Of a stretch of DNA of 36,736 nt, positions 15,324 through 23,627 are shown one piece after another. Source of the stretch: Sulfuritalea sp. (GTDB taxonomy: Bacteria > Pseudomonadota > Gammaproteobacteria > Burkholderiales > Rhodocyclaceae); NCBI GenBank assembly GCA_030696505.1, contig JAUYSD010000068.1, positions 1 through 36,736 of the forward strand. Reading direction: 5' to 3'. Below the pieces are notes generated by a model that had not been told where the DNA came from, ran no database searches, and saw nothing but the letters and a program-made list of their open reading frames with translations. How positions within the stretch are numbered: position 1 is the first letter of the stretch; every line of letters begins with the position of its first letter. The translations under genes and the position numbers were made by a program.

Positions 15324-16066
15324 AAGCCATGCCCATGCAATGCTGGCAAACGAGTTGCCGCTGGCTGGCAGTCGCGCTCGCGCTGCTGTCGGCCTTGGCC
15401 GTCGCGGCGGACGACGGCATGAGCACGGAAAGGCGGGCGATGGTCGCCACGGTGGCGGCGATGGCGCGGGATTTTCGTGCCGGCGGCATCGATGCGCGTG
15501 TCCTCGCCGCGCTGGAGCGCCTGCCGCGCCACGAATTCGTGCCTGCGCCGCTGCGCGCCAGCGCCTATGAGAACCGGCCGCTGCCGGTCGGTTACGGCCA
15601 GACGATTTCGCAGCCCTACATCGTCGCCGTGATGACCGATCTATTGAGAGTTGGCGCTGGCGACACGGCGCTGGAGATCGGCACCGGCTCGGGTTATCAG
15701 GCCGCCGTGCTGGCCGAACTCGGCGTCAAGGTGTCGACCATCGAGATCGTCGAGCCGCTGGCCCGGGAAGCCGCGGAGCGGCTGCGGCGGCTGGGTTACG
15801 GCGGCATCGCGACGCGCATCGGCGACGGTTACCATGGCTGGCCCGAGCAGGGCCCGTTCGACGCCATCATGGTCACCGCGGCGGCAAGCCATGTGCCGCC
15901 GCCCCTGCTGCGCCAACTGAAAACCGGCGGCCGCATGGTGATCCCGGTCGGTCCGCCGTTCCAGACGCAACAACTGATGCTGGTGGAAAAGCGCGCCGAC
16001 GGCACGTTGCTGACCCGCCAGTTGATGCCCGTGGTCTTCGTGCCGCTGACCGGCGGCCACGACTGA
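15320..16066 (+). CDS. pcm: protein-L-isoaspartate O-methyltransferase, exported form
   Basis: A 248-residue enzyme overlapping the RtcB stop by 4 bp. Residues 1-30 (CRWLAVALALLSALAVAADD) form a clear signal peptide, so it should act in the periplasm; E. coli Pcm is cytosolic and 208 aa. The catalytic part has LPRHEFVPAPLRASAYENRPLPVGYGQTISQPYIVA, the SAM motif ALEIGTGSGYQAAVL, GDGYHGWPEQGPFDAIMVTAA and LKTGGRMVIPVG, all usual for Pcm. It methylates isoaspartyl residues in aged proteins so that they can revert. The peptide RVGAGDT before the SAM motif is encoded by a dispersed-repeat copy and replaces, without length change, a non-conserved stretch of the family. Confidence 0.93.
   Translation: MKAMPMQCWQTSCRWLAVALALLSALAVAADDGMSTERRAMVATVAAMARDFRAGGIDARVLAALERLPRHEFVPAPLRASAYENRPLPVGYGQTISQPYIVAVMTDLLRVGAGDTALEIGTGSGYQAAVLAELGVKVSTIEIVEPLAREAAERLRRLGYGGIATRIGDGYHGWPEQGPFDAIMVTAAASHVPPPLLRQLKTGGRMVIPVGPPFQTQQLMLVEKRADGTLLTRQLMPVVFVPLTGGHD
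15647..15663 (+). repeat. dispersed repeat copy 3
   Basis: AGAGTTGGCGCTGGCGA, followed by CACGGCG, in frame within pcm as RVGAGDTA. Same strand as the other copies. Confidence 0.75.
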
Positions 16067-16150
16067 GCGCCCCATGCGCCGGAGCGCATGCCGACGGGTA
16101 GTCCCACGCGGGGAGCAGCCGGCACGCGGAGTTGGGAGGAGGGTAGTCCA

Positions 16151-18574
16151 TTGAGCGAACGTCCTCCGCTGGCGGCCGTGGCGGTGCTCTCGGCCGCGGC
16201 GCTGGCCTACGAACTGTTGCTGCTGCGCTTGTTCGCGATCATCCAGTGGCACCTCTTCGCCTACCTGGCGATCAGCGTCGCGCTGCTCGGCATCGGCGCC
16301 GCCGGCAGCCTGGTCACGCTGGCCCGGCGCCGACTGCTGGCGGCCTGGCGGCGCAACTTCGTGCTGGCGGCGACGGGCTTCGCGATCGCCGCCGTGGCTT
16401 GTTTTGCCGTGGCCGAGCGGCTGCCCTTCAATGCCCTGGAGATCGCCTGGAATCCGCGGCAGTTCGCCGTGCTCGCAGCGATCTATGTGCTGTTGTTCCT
16501 GCCCTTCCTGAGTGCGGCCACGGCGCTGTGCATCGCCTACAGCCGCTTCGGCGGCGCGATCGCGCAACTCTACGGCGCCGATATTCTGGGCGCCGGCGTG
16601 GGCAGCCTGGGCCTCTTGGCCGCGCTGTTCTTGCTCCATCCGGCCGAGACGCTGCGCCTGATCTGCGGTCTCGGTCTGGCCGCAGCAGCCATCGCCGCTT
16701 GGCCGGCATCGCGGCGCCTGGGCAGCACCCTGGGGTTGCTCGCACTGGCCGGGCCATGGCTGCTGCCGGCGGCGGCGATCGAACTCGTCAGCTCGGACTA
16801 CAAGGACCTGAGCCAGGCCTTGCGCGTCAAGGAGGCCCGCGTACTGGCGCAGCGCGTGAGTCCGCTGGGGGTCGTGACGGTGGTCGCCAGCCCCCTCGTG
16901 CCGCTGCGCCACGCGCCCGGTCTCAGCCTCAATGCCGGCGACGGACCACCGGCGCAGCTCGGGTTGTTCATCGACGGCCAGACGGCGGGGGCGGTGACGC
17001 GTTTCGATGGCGCCCTGGCGCCGCTGGCCTACCTGACCCATACCACCGCTGCGTTGCCCTATCGCCTGCTGCAGCGGCCGCGGGTGCTGGTGCTCGGCGC
17101 CGGGGCCGGCAGCGACGTGCTGCAGGCTATGGCGCATGGCGCGCGCTGGGTCGATGCGGTGGAAGCGAATAGCCAGATCACGGGCCTGGTGCAGGAAGAA
17201 CTGGCGGATTTTTCCGGGCGACCCTACAGCCGTCCCGACGTGCATTTGCATGCGGCGGAGGCGCGCGGCTTCATTGCGGCGAGCCGCGACGATTTCGATC
17301 TGATCCAGCTGGCGCTGGTCGATGCCTTCGGCGTCAGTGCCGCCGGCCTCGGCGCGCTGAACGAGAGCCATCTTTACACCGTCGAGGCGCTCGACGCCTA
17401 TCTCCAGCGCCTGGCGCCGGGCGGCCTGCTGGCCATCACGCGCTGGGTTTCGCTGCCGCCGCGCGACAGCCTGCGCCTGTTTGCCACCGCCATTGCGGCA
17501 CTCGAACGCCGCGGCGTGGCCGAGCCGGGCCGCTCGCTGGTCATGGTCCGCGGCTGGAACACGGCCACCCTGATGCTGAAGAACGGCGCATTTTCGGCGG
17601 CCGAGATTGCCGCGGTGCGCAGCTTCTGCCGCCAGCATTCGTTCGACATCGTCCATGTCCACGGCATCGCCGCCGCCGAGGCGAACCTCTACAACGTCCA
17701 GGAGCGCGACGACTTCTTCGACGGTACTCGGGCGCTGCTGGGTCCGGCGCGCCAGGACTTCCTCGATCGCTACAAGTTCGAGCTGACGCCGGCCACCGAC
17801 GACCGGCCGTATTTCTTTCATTTCTTCAAATGGTGGACGCTGCCGGAACTGCTGGACCTGCGCAGCCGCGGCGCGCTGCCGCCACTGGATTGGGGCTACC
17901 CGGTGCTGATCATGGCCTTGTGCCAGGCGGTCACGGTGAGCCTGCTGCTGATCCTGCTGCCGCTGGCCCTGGCCGACACGCGACTTGCCTTCGGCGCGGC
18001 GCCGACGGCCCTGCGCCGGCGCGTGCCGGTGTATTTCCTGGCGCTCGGCCTGGGTTTCATGGCCATCGAGATTCCCTTCCTGCAGCGCTTCAGTCTCTTC
18101 CTCAGCCATCCGCTGTATGCCGCCGCCGTGGTGCTGGCGAGCTTCCTGGTTTTCGCGGGGCTCGGCGCGCGTTTCTCGGCCCGCCTGGCGCCGGGTACGC
18201 GCTGGCCCTTTGTCGCGATCGCCGGCATTGCGCTGCTCTACGTCGTCGTGCTGCCGCCCTTGCTCGCGGCGCTGATGGGCCTGGCCCAGGCCTGGAAAAT
18301 CCTGCTGACGGTCCTGCTCGTGGCGCCGCTGGCGTTTTGTCTGGGCATGCCGTTTCCGCTGGGGCTTGCCGCCGTCGCCGGACGCGCCGCGGCGCTGGTG
18401 CCCTGGGCCTGGGGCATCAATGGCTTCGCCTCGGTGGTGGCGACGCTGCTGGCGACACTCTTGGCCATACACTGGGGCCAATCGCTGGTGGTGGTGGCGG
18501 CCGTGCTGCTCTACGGCATCGCCGCCTGGCAGTTTCCGCAACAGGCGCCGGGCGATGCGCCTGGGCCAGCCTGA
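16151..18574 (+). CDS. polytopic membrane protein with spermidine-synthase-like domain
   Basis: I use TTG 16151, seven bases after GGAGGAGGG; ATG 16088 is in frame and would add 21 residues. About 807 residues: six or seven hydrophobic helices at 5-220 (start AAVAVLSAAALAYELLLLRLF), a soluble Rossmann methyltransferase-like domain of the spermidine-synthase type (VLVLGAGAGSDVLQAMAHGARWVDAVEANSQI, HAAEARGFIAA, FDLIQLALVDAFG, ESHLYTVEALDAYLQRLAPGGLLAITRW), and at least six more helices from about residue 590. Such fused proteins are common, but aminopropyl transfer is rarely proven. It ends the repair-gene run, 84 bp after pcm. Confidence 0.85.
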   Translation: MSERPPLAAVAVLSAAALAYELLLLRLFAIIQWHLFAYLAISVALLGIGAAGSLVTLARRRLLAAWRRNFVLAATGFAIAAVACFAVAERLPFNALEIAWNPRQFAVLAAIYVLLFLPFLSAATALCIAYSRFGGAIAQLYGADILGAGVGSLGLLAALFLLHPAETLRLICGLGLAAAAIAAWPASRRLGSTLGLLALAGPWLLPAAAIELVSSDYKDLSQALRVKEARVLAQRVSPLGVVTVVASPLVPLRHAPGLSLNAGDGPPAQLGLFIDGQTAGAVTRFDGALAPLAYLTHTTAALPYRLLQRPRVLVLGAGAGSDVLQAMAHGARWVDAVEANSQITGLVQEELADFSGRPYSRPDVHLHAAEARGFIAASRDDFDLIQLALVDAFGVSAAGLGALNESHLYTVEALDAYLQRLAPGGLLAITRWVSLPPRDSLRLFATAIAALERRGVAEPGRSLVMVRGWNTATLMLKNGAFSAAEIAAVRSFCRQHSFDIVHVHGIAAAEANLYNVQERDDFFDGTRALLGPARQDFLDRYKFELTPATDDRPYFFHFFKWWTLPELLDLRSRGALPPLDWGYPVLIMALCQAVTVSLLLILLPLALADTRLAFGAAPTALRRRVPVYFLALGLGFMAIEIPFLQRFSLFLSHPLYAAAVVLASFLVFAGLGARFSARLAPGTRWPFVAIAGIALLYVVVLPPLLAALMGLAQAWKILLTVLLVAPLAFCLGMPFPLGLAAVAGRAAALVPWAWGINGFASVVATLLATLLAIHWGQSLVVVAAVLLYGIAAWQFPQQAPGDAPGPA

Positions 18575-18586
18575 CGGCCGCCGGCC

Positions 18587-19363
18587 TCAGGATTCAGCGC
18601 CGGCTGCCGCGCAGGCGGCTTGGGCGTCGGCCACGCACTGCTGCATGCGACGCCAGTGCGAGCCTTGCCAGAAGACGCGATGGCAGACATCGCGGCCGGT
18701 GAAATGCTGCTGGCTGTCGCGCACCGACGGCGGCAGGCGGTCCAGCACGGCGGCCTTGTCGATCGGGTGCAGCGGGGCGTTGCAGACCAGGCACAGGCTG
18801 AAAGGCCGGGCGCTGCGCGCCAGGTCGAGGCGGACCATGATCTCGCGCAGTTGCTCGGGCGGGTGCACGGCACGGACATAGCAGCCATGAGTAATGCTGC
18901 GCAGCTTGAGCAGATCGCGGTCGCGCGTGAGCACGATGCGCGCCTCACGGGCGGCGATCTCCGCGATCTCCCGGTCGTGGTAGCCGTTGTCATAGCGCGT
19001 ATCGAAGCCGGCCATGCGCAGCAGGCGGGCCAGTCCGCCCAGATGGGCATCGGCAATGAATTGCGGCGTGCGCAGCGGCCGCTCACGGACACGCAGCAGG
19101 GGCGTGACGTCGAGGGCTTCGAACTTCGGGTAAACCGCGACGCGATCCTGGTCCCGCAGCCGGCGGTCGAAACCGACCGACTCGCCATTGACCAGGATCA
19201 GTTCGACTTCGGTATGCGGCACGCCGAGAGCCTCGATCATGTGCTTGGTGGTCGCGGCCTCGGCGCAGGCTACGCTGAACTCCCGGCGGCGGCGCGCCGG
19301 AGGCAGGAAGTCGTTGAGTTCCTCGTAGAAGTGAAATGTCGCCGTCACCATGGCCTTGCTCAT
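18587..19363 (-). CDS. Mut7-C RNase protein with N-terminal ubiquitin-like domain
   Basis: A 258-residue two-domain protein. Residues about 5-85 form a beta-grasp, ubiquitin-like region (TATFHFYEELNDFLPP, EVELILVNGESVGFDRRLRDQDRVAVYP). Residues about 100-250 are Mut7-C, a PIN-fold RNase: FIADAHLGGLARLLRMAGFDTRYDN, EARIVLTRDRDLL with acidic residues of the PIN core, then a zinc-binding tail CLVCNAPLHPID and DVCHRVFWQGSHWRRM. It probably cleaves or senses RNA. It ends the minus-strand unit that begins with the BCAM0308-like gene and converges on the membrane protein gene. Start: ATG with GGAGG very close (2 bases); ATG five codons on is an alternative. Confidence 0.88.
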   Translation of the reverse strand: MSKAMVTATFHFYEELNDFLPPARRRREFSVACAEAATTKHMIEALGVPHTEVELILVNGESVGFDRRLRDQDRVAVYPKFEALDVTPLLRVRERPLRTPQFIADAHLGGLARLLRMAGFDTRYDNGYHDREIAEIAAREARIVLTRDRDLLKLRSITHGCYVRAVHPPEQLREIMVRLDLARSARPFSLCLVCNAPLHPIDKAAVLDRLPPSVRDSQQHFTGRDVCHRVFWQGSHWRRMQQCVADAQAACAAAGAES

Positions 19364-19414
19364 CGCCTCCGTACCACCGTGACGCCGGGCTGAACCGGTG
19401 GCTTCAGCTCCGGC

Positions 19415-20020
19415 TCAAGCAAGCAGCGCCAACAGATCCAGCAAAAGCTTGCGCGGCAGCCGCAGGCCATGCTCCGCCGCAAGCCGCCGCGCCACCTCGT
19501 CGGCGTCGGCGGGGCGCGGACTCATGGCGCCAATGAGATTGCCGACATCCTCCGCGATCGCCCAAGGATAGATTATCCAGCGCCAGTTCACGACCTTCCG
19601 CGCGTAGTAATCGGGCAGGTAGGGTGAGACGGTCTTGTAATGCAGCACGGCGCTCCGCAGCTCGGCCGGCGCACCGCGGCTGTTCAAGTGCGCCAGCGCG
19701 ACGGCAAAGGTTTCTCCGCTGTCGGCGACATCGTCCACCAGCAGCACGCGGCGTCCGCGCACATCGGCGGCGAGCGGATAGCGCACCTGCGCGCGCTTCG
19801 GTTGCCGCGCCGACTGGTAGTGTTCGATCTTGAAGCTGGTGAGATCCATCTGGCCGAGGAAATCGGACAGGAGGCGTCCGGGCACCCAGCCGCCGCGACC
19901 GATGGCGACGATGATATCGGGCCGGTAGCCGGATTCGGCGATCCCACGCGCCAGCTTGAGCGCGAGCGCGTGCACCGAATTCCAGCTGATGAGCTGGAAA
20001 GGTTCTGGTTTGCTCTGCAT
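19415..20020 (-). CDS. phosphoribosyltransferase (type I PRTase fold)
   Basis: A 201-residue protein. PDIIVAIGRGGWVPGRLLSDFLG is the strand and loop after the hood, and RRVLLVDDVADSGETFAVAL (about 91-110) is the PRPP-binding motif of type I phosphoribosyltransferases. The sequence resembles xanthine/hypoxanthine-type enzymes (VLHYKTVSPYLPDYYARKV, WIIYPWA). It would transfer phosphoribose to a purine base, but orphan members in stress clusters are not characterised, so the substrate is open. It lies 17 bp behind the small membrane protein and 51 bp before the Mut7-C gene. The C-terminal RLPRKLLLDLLALLA is an unusual hydrophobic tail. Confidence 0.88.
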   Translation of the reverse strand: MQSKPEPFQLISWNSVHALALKLARGIAESGYRPDIIVAIGRGGWVPGRLLSDFLGQMDLTSFKIEHYQSARQPKRAQVRYPLAADVRGRRVLLVDDVADSGETFAVALAHLNSRGAPAELRSAVLHYKTVSPYLPDYYARKVVNWRWIIYPWAIAEDVGNLIGAMSPRPADADEVARRLAAEHGLRLPRKLLLDLLALLA

Positions 20021-20037
20021 TCCGCTGCGCCTTCCGC

Positions 20038-20205
20038 TCAGCGCGAATCGCGCTCGCGCAATGCGATGCCGACCAGTTCCAGCAACACGCCGAGCACCAG
20101 CAATGCCAGACCGGTCCAGGTTTCCGGCGCGAGGAACATCGCGATGGCGCCGAACGCGACCAGCAGCAGGGCGACGGAGCGCCGGATCTTAGCGTTCTTC
20201 AGCAT
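20038..20205 (-). CDS. small two-helix membrane protein
   Basis: 55 residues: a basic start (MLKNAKIRRS) and two hydrophobic segments (VALLLVAFGAIAMFLA; TGLALLVLGVLLELVGIAL) ending with a charged tail. It looks like small inner-membrane proteins that are common and unnamed in betaproteobacteria. There is no good ribosome-binding site before its ATG. Instead the ATG lies inside a 21-codon frame with a perfect AGGAGG and 14 bases before that frame's stop, so translation may be coupled. An in-frame ATG at 20247 would add 14 residues. Confidence 0.6.
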   Translation of the reverse strand: MLKNAKIRRSVALLLVAFGAIAMFLAPETWTGLALLVLGVLLELVGIALRERDSR

Positions 20206-20254
20206 GGCGGCAGCCGGGATACAAGGCCTGGTCGAGAGCGATGGCATCGTCCAT
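20189..20254 (-). CDS. possible 21-aa leader peptide
   Basis: ATG 20254 lies nine bases after AGGAGG (plus coordinates 20264-20269), the best ribosome-binding site in this operon, and encodes 21 residues (MDDAIALDQALYPGCRHAEER) to TAA. The frame overlaps the start of the membrane protein gene. It may be a translated leader that opens the downstream start, or a conserved microprotein. It is too short to judge from composition. Confidence 0.4.
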   Translation of the reverse strand: MDDAIALDQALYPGCRHAEER

Positions 20255-20286
20255 GGGCTCAGACCTCCTGTTTGCCGGGCGCGCGG

Positions 20287-20787
20287 TCAGCGCGTCCAGT
20301 GCACACGCAGCAGATTCTCGTCCGGCTTGTAGTGGAATTCAAGCGCACCCTGGTAGGCGTGATGCACTGCATCACCTATGCTGCGGGCGAGATGCACGTC
20401 GGTGGTGGTGACCGTCACGCCGTCGTCCTGCGCTTCCACTGCCATGATGCGCTTGAGCGGGTGTGTCTGCCGTTCGCGTTGCTCTTCGTGATGCACGAGG
20501 CTCATGATCTCCTCGCGGTGGGCGGCGAAGAAGGTTCCCGCCAGACTGACGAAGCCGGCCGGATAGTGGTCCTTGACGCGATGGCAGGCCGGGCAGGTTT
20601 CCCGATGCGCGTCCGGCGGAACTTCGCCCTGGAGCCAGCGTCCCTCGCGGAATATCGCGCCGCAGTCCGGGCAGACTGTCGGTTCGGGCAGCTTGCCCCT
20701 GAGCTTGTATGTATCGTGCGTCTGTTCCTGCAGCAGGCGGTCACGACGGACCGGGTGAAAACCTGGATGAGGGAGGTGGCTGTTCAT
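20287..20787 (-). CDS. BCAM0308-type zinc-ribbon protein
   Basis: A 166-residue soluble protein. Residues 39-42 (CPDC, followed by GAIFREGRWLQG) and about 65-68 (CPACHRVKDHYPAGFV) form a two-CxxC zinc ribbon. The C-terminal half has REEIMSLVHHEEQRERQTHPLKRIMAVEAQDDGVTVTTTDVHLARSIGDAVHHAYQGALEFHY, reminiscent of an Nmd3-like or RNA-binding fold. I recognise it as the family named after Burkholderia cenocepacia BCAM0308, which I recall as part of that organism's low-oxygen-activated region; the molecular role is not known. It is first in a unit with a membrane protein, PRTase and Mut7-C RNase, and has a tandem-palindrome promoter. Confidence 0.8.
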   Translation of the reverse strand: MNSHLPHPGFHPVRRDRLLQEQTHDTYKLRGKLPEPTVCPDCGAIFREGRWLQGEVPPDAHRETCPACHRVKDHYPAGFVSLAGTFFAAHREEIMSLVHHEEQRERQTHPLKRIMAVEAQDDGVTVTTTDVHLARSIGDAVHHAYQGALEFHYKPDENLLRVHWTR

Positions 20788-20879
20788 GATGGTTCCTTTG
20801 TTGGTGGTTCTTCGACAACTCGCGGCACGACGTGATTTCGAGGCGGATGCGCGGTCGGCTGCGGTATTCGGTCAGGTCG

Positions 20880-20948
20880 AGTCTAGGTTTTGCGCCGGAC
20901 CTGTAAATACCAAACGGGTGGTATTCCGGCTAATGGTTTCGGGGTATT
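20880..20948 (-). promoter_or_regulatory. tandem-palindrome promoter of the BCAM0308-type operon
   Basis: The proximal site is a perfect AATACC-N8-GGTATT (20906-20925). The distal site (20929-20948) keeps only the GGTATT half but at exactly the 23-bp register. On the minus strand TAGACT (plus coordinates 20880-20885) lies 20 bases beyond the proximal site as the -10. The operon's first ATG is at 20787. Confidence 0.7.
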
Positions 20949-21242
20949 TCCCGCAGCATGGGCGTCGTCGATAATCTGCGGCCGCGACAGACTCAGTGGG
21001 GTATTGCCATTGCGCGGTATAGTAGGTGCGCTTTCCGCTCCGTTGCTTGCGGCGGCTGGTTGCGATAGGTGCCCTGATTGCGACGCCAGAATAAGGAAAC
21101 CCGTGCTATCCCGGGAAATTGCCAAGAATGCTCCCGCCGGCCGCGCCGTAACTGCGGCGACCGCGGTTCTGCCGCATCGCATTGCGAAGCTGCGGGCGGA
21201 ACCGCGTCAACGCGGCGATGCCTTGCCGCAGGAGCCGAATTC
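20949..21242. other. gene-free leader of the histidine-kinase gene
   Basis: Part of the 455-bp gap 20788-21242. Beyond the operator pair I see only isolated GGTATT/GGTATA half-sites near 21000 and 21017 and a TATAGT (21018-21023) that could be a -10 for the kinase gene without a clear -35. No convincing gene, hairpin with T-run or structured leader was found. Confidence 0.35.
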
Positions 21243-23627
21243 ATGGCTTTGAAGCCGCATCTGCCCAGGGATGGCGATGCTGCTGCCGGGTTGTCGCGCC
21301 GCGTCGACAATCTGCTGCATGAACTGCACGAACAGCGTAGCGAGCTGGAGTTGCGCAACGACGAGTTGCGCCATTCGCAGGCCGACGTGCAGACGGGACT
21401 GGAACGCTATACCGATTTATACGACCTTTCACCAGTCGGCCTGGTCACCCTGGACAGCGACGGAGCGATCGTCCGGGTGAACCTGACCGCGGCGCTGCTG
21501 CTCGGGCGGGAGCGCAGCAGGCTGATCGGCAGTCGCTTTGCGGAGTTCGCAACCGCAGCCGATCGCCCGGGGTTCCACACCTTCCTGCAGAGTGTCCATG
21601 CGGGTGAGGCGAGGCAAAGCTGCGAACTGGAACTGACGATCGACGGGCAACTGTCGCGGACCGTCCAGATCGATGCCACGCTGTCCGCCGACCGCAGGGA
21701 GTGCCGCCTGGTTGTGGCGGACATCAGCGAGCGCAAGCTCGCGGCAGCGATGCTGCTCGAATCGAGCCGGTTCAACGAGCAGGTGATCGCGAACGTGCAG
21801 GAAGGTATCGTGGTCTATGGTCCCGACCTGCGCTATCGGGTGTGGAATACGTATATGGAGATATTCACCGGAATGAAGGCCTGCGACGTTCTCGGGCGCC
21901 ATCCGCGGGATGTCTTCCCTTTCCTTGAGGAGCGCGGCGTATTTGCCAACCTGGAAAGCGCCCTCGCCGGCGGTGTCGCCAAATCCGTCACCTTTCCTTT
22001 CCAGGTCAGGCAAACCGGTCGCGCCGGCTGGGCGCTGGACCGCACCGCGCCGCTGCGCAACGCCAGGGGCGAGATCATCGGCGTGATCGGCACGGTAACC
22101 GACGTCACCGAACAAAGACGTGCGCAGGAAGCCCTGACGGCCTCGACCCAATTTGTCCGCAGCCTGATCGATTCGATGCAGGATGGGTTTTCCGCAGTGG
22201 ACCTCAAGGGTGTGCATCTCGACGTAAACCCGGCGCTGTGCCGCATGACCGGTTTTTCGCGCGAGGAGCTCATCGGCAGCGGCGTGCCCCATCCTTACTG
22301 GCCACCGGAGCAGTACGAGTTCATTCTTGGGGAGTTCCGCCGGGTATCGCAGGGCGAGCTGGGCGAGCTCGAATTGATCTTCATGCGCAGGAACGGCGAG
22401 CGTTTCCCGGTAATGATCACGCCCTCCGCGGTGCGCGACGGGAACGGCCAAATCGTCAGTTACGCGGCCACCGTGAAGGACGTGACCGAGCGCAAGCAGG
22501 CAGAGGAAATCCTCGCGGCTTCCCAGCGGCGCTTCCGGGACATCGTGAATACCACCGATGGCATCGTCTGGGAGGCCGACGCAAAAACCTTCGATTTCAC
22601 CTTCATTAGCCGGCAGGCAGAGCGCCTGCTGGGCTATCCCGTCACGGACTGGTTGCAGCCGGGGTTCTGGGTCAGAAACCTGCATCCCGACGACAAGGAG
22701 TGGGCGCCCGAGTATTGCCTGTCCTGCACCGAGCGTATGATGCCGCACGATTTCGAATACCGCTTCATGGCGCAAGACGGCCGCACGGTCTGGCTGCACG
22801 ACATTGTCACGGTGGTCGAAGAGAACGGCGCACCACGCTGGTTGCGCGGCATCATGGTGGATATCACCCACCGCAAGCAGGCCGAACAGCAGTTGCGCGA
22901 AATGGCCGAAAGCCTTGAATTCAAGGTGGCCGAGCGCACCGCGCAGTTGCGCAGGCTGTCGGCGCAGCTGGCCATGACCGAAGAGCGCGAGCGGCGCAAG
23001 CTGGCGCAGGACCTGCACGACAATCTCGGCCAGCTGCTGGCCGTCATGAAGATCAAGCTCACCTCGATATCCGCCGGCGGGCTGCAGCCCCTGATCGATC
23101 AGGTCGTCGCGCTGGTGGCCCAGGCCGACCAGGCGGCGCGCAACATCACCCAGCAGCTGAGCCCGCCGGTGCTATACACGCTCGGCCTGGTGCCGGCGCT
23201 GCAATGGCTGGCCGAGGACATCGAGCGCGTCTACGGCGTCATGGTCCATGTCGACCACGACGACTGCCGCCGGCGCCTGGTCGAGGAGGTGCAGGCGGTG
23301 CTCTACCGCGCGGCGCGCGAGCTGCTGATCAATGTCGCCAAGCACGCCGGGGTGAGGGATGCCAGCCTTTCCTGCCTGTGCAGCGACAGCCGGCTGATGT
23401 TGGTGGTGAGCGATGCCGGATGCGGTTTCGAGCCGGCGGACCATCTTGGCGCCTGGCCCGGATATCAAAGTTTCGGGCTGCGCTCGATCTACGAACGGAT
23501 TGCCAACATCGGCGGCGAAATGGAAGTTGACAGCAGCCCCGGCAACGGCACCACGATCACCCTGAGCGTGCCCCATTCCATTGGCGATAAGGAGATCTGC
23601 AATGATCCGCATAATGCTTGTCGATGA
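21243..23627 (+). CDS. cytosolic four-PAS NarL-type sensor histidine kinase
   Basis: 794 residues from ATG 21243 (AGGAG nine bases upstream). No membrane helix is present, so the signal is internal. An N-terminal coiled coil (RRVDNLLHELHEQRSELELRNDELRHSQADVQ) is followed by four PAS domains at about 50-165, 175-295, 300-425 and 430-555, each ending in the linker type seen after PAS/PAC units (VVADISERKLA, TVTDVTEQRRA, TVKDVTERKQA, IMVDITHRKQA). The HisKA_3 phosphoacceptor is EERERRKLAQDLHDNLGQLLAVMKIKL, and the ATPase domain has LLINVAKHAGV and SDAGCGFEP. Its gene overlaps the response regulator by 26 bp. It lies among the units bearing the tandem palindromes. Confidence 0.92.
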   Translation: MALKPHLPRDGDAAAGLSRRVDNLLHELHEQRSELELRNDELRHSQADVQTGLERYTDLYDLSPVGLVTLDSDGAIVRVNLTAALLLGRERSRLIGSRFAEFATAADRPGFHTFLQSVHAGEARQSCELELTIDGQLSRTVQIDATLSADRRECRLVVADISERKLAAAMLLESSRFNEQVIANVQEGIVVYGPDLRYRVWNTYMEIFTGMKACDVLGRHPRDVFPFLEERGVFANLESALAGGVAKSVTFPFQVRQTGRAGWALDRTAPLRNARGEIIGVIGTVTDVTEQRRAQEALTASTQFVRSLIDSMQDGFSAVDLKGVHLDVNPALCRMTGFSREELIGSGVPHPYWPPEQYEFILGEFRRVSQGELGELELIFMRRNGERFPVMITPSAVRDGNGQIVSYAATVKDVTERKQAEEILAASQRRFRDIVNTTDGIVWEADAKTFDFTFISRQAERLLGYPVTDWLQPGFWVRNLHPDDKEWAPEYCLSCTERMMPHDFEYRFMAQDGRTVWLHDIVTVVEENGAPRWLRGIMVDITHRKQAEQQLREMAESLEFKVAERTAQLRRLSAQLAMTEERERRKLAQDLHDNLGQLLAVMKIKLTSISAGGLQPLIDQVVALVAQADQAARNITQQLSPPVLYTLGLVPALQWLAEDIERVYGVMVHVDHDDCRRRLVEEVQAVLYRAARELLINVAKHAGVRDASLSCLCSDSRLMLVVSDAGCGFEPADHLGAWPGYQSFGLRSIYERIANIGGEMEVDSSPGNGTTITLSVPHSIGDKEICNDPHNACR

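Noticed and set aside
15641-18541. A 966-codon open frame on the minus strand
   Set aside because: It lies antisense to pcm and the spermidine-synthase-like gene, is extremely rich in Gln, Arg and His, and has no domain; this is the usual shadow of a high-GC gene.
20883-21182. A 99-codon minus-strand frame in the kinase leader
   Set aside because: No ribosome-binding site or recognisable domain; it overlaps the operator pair and lies in the regulatory gap.
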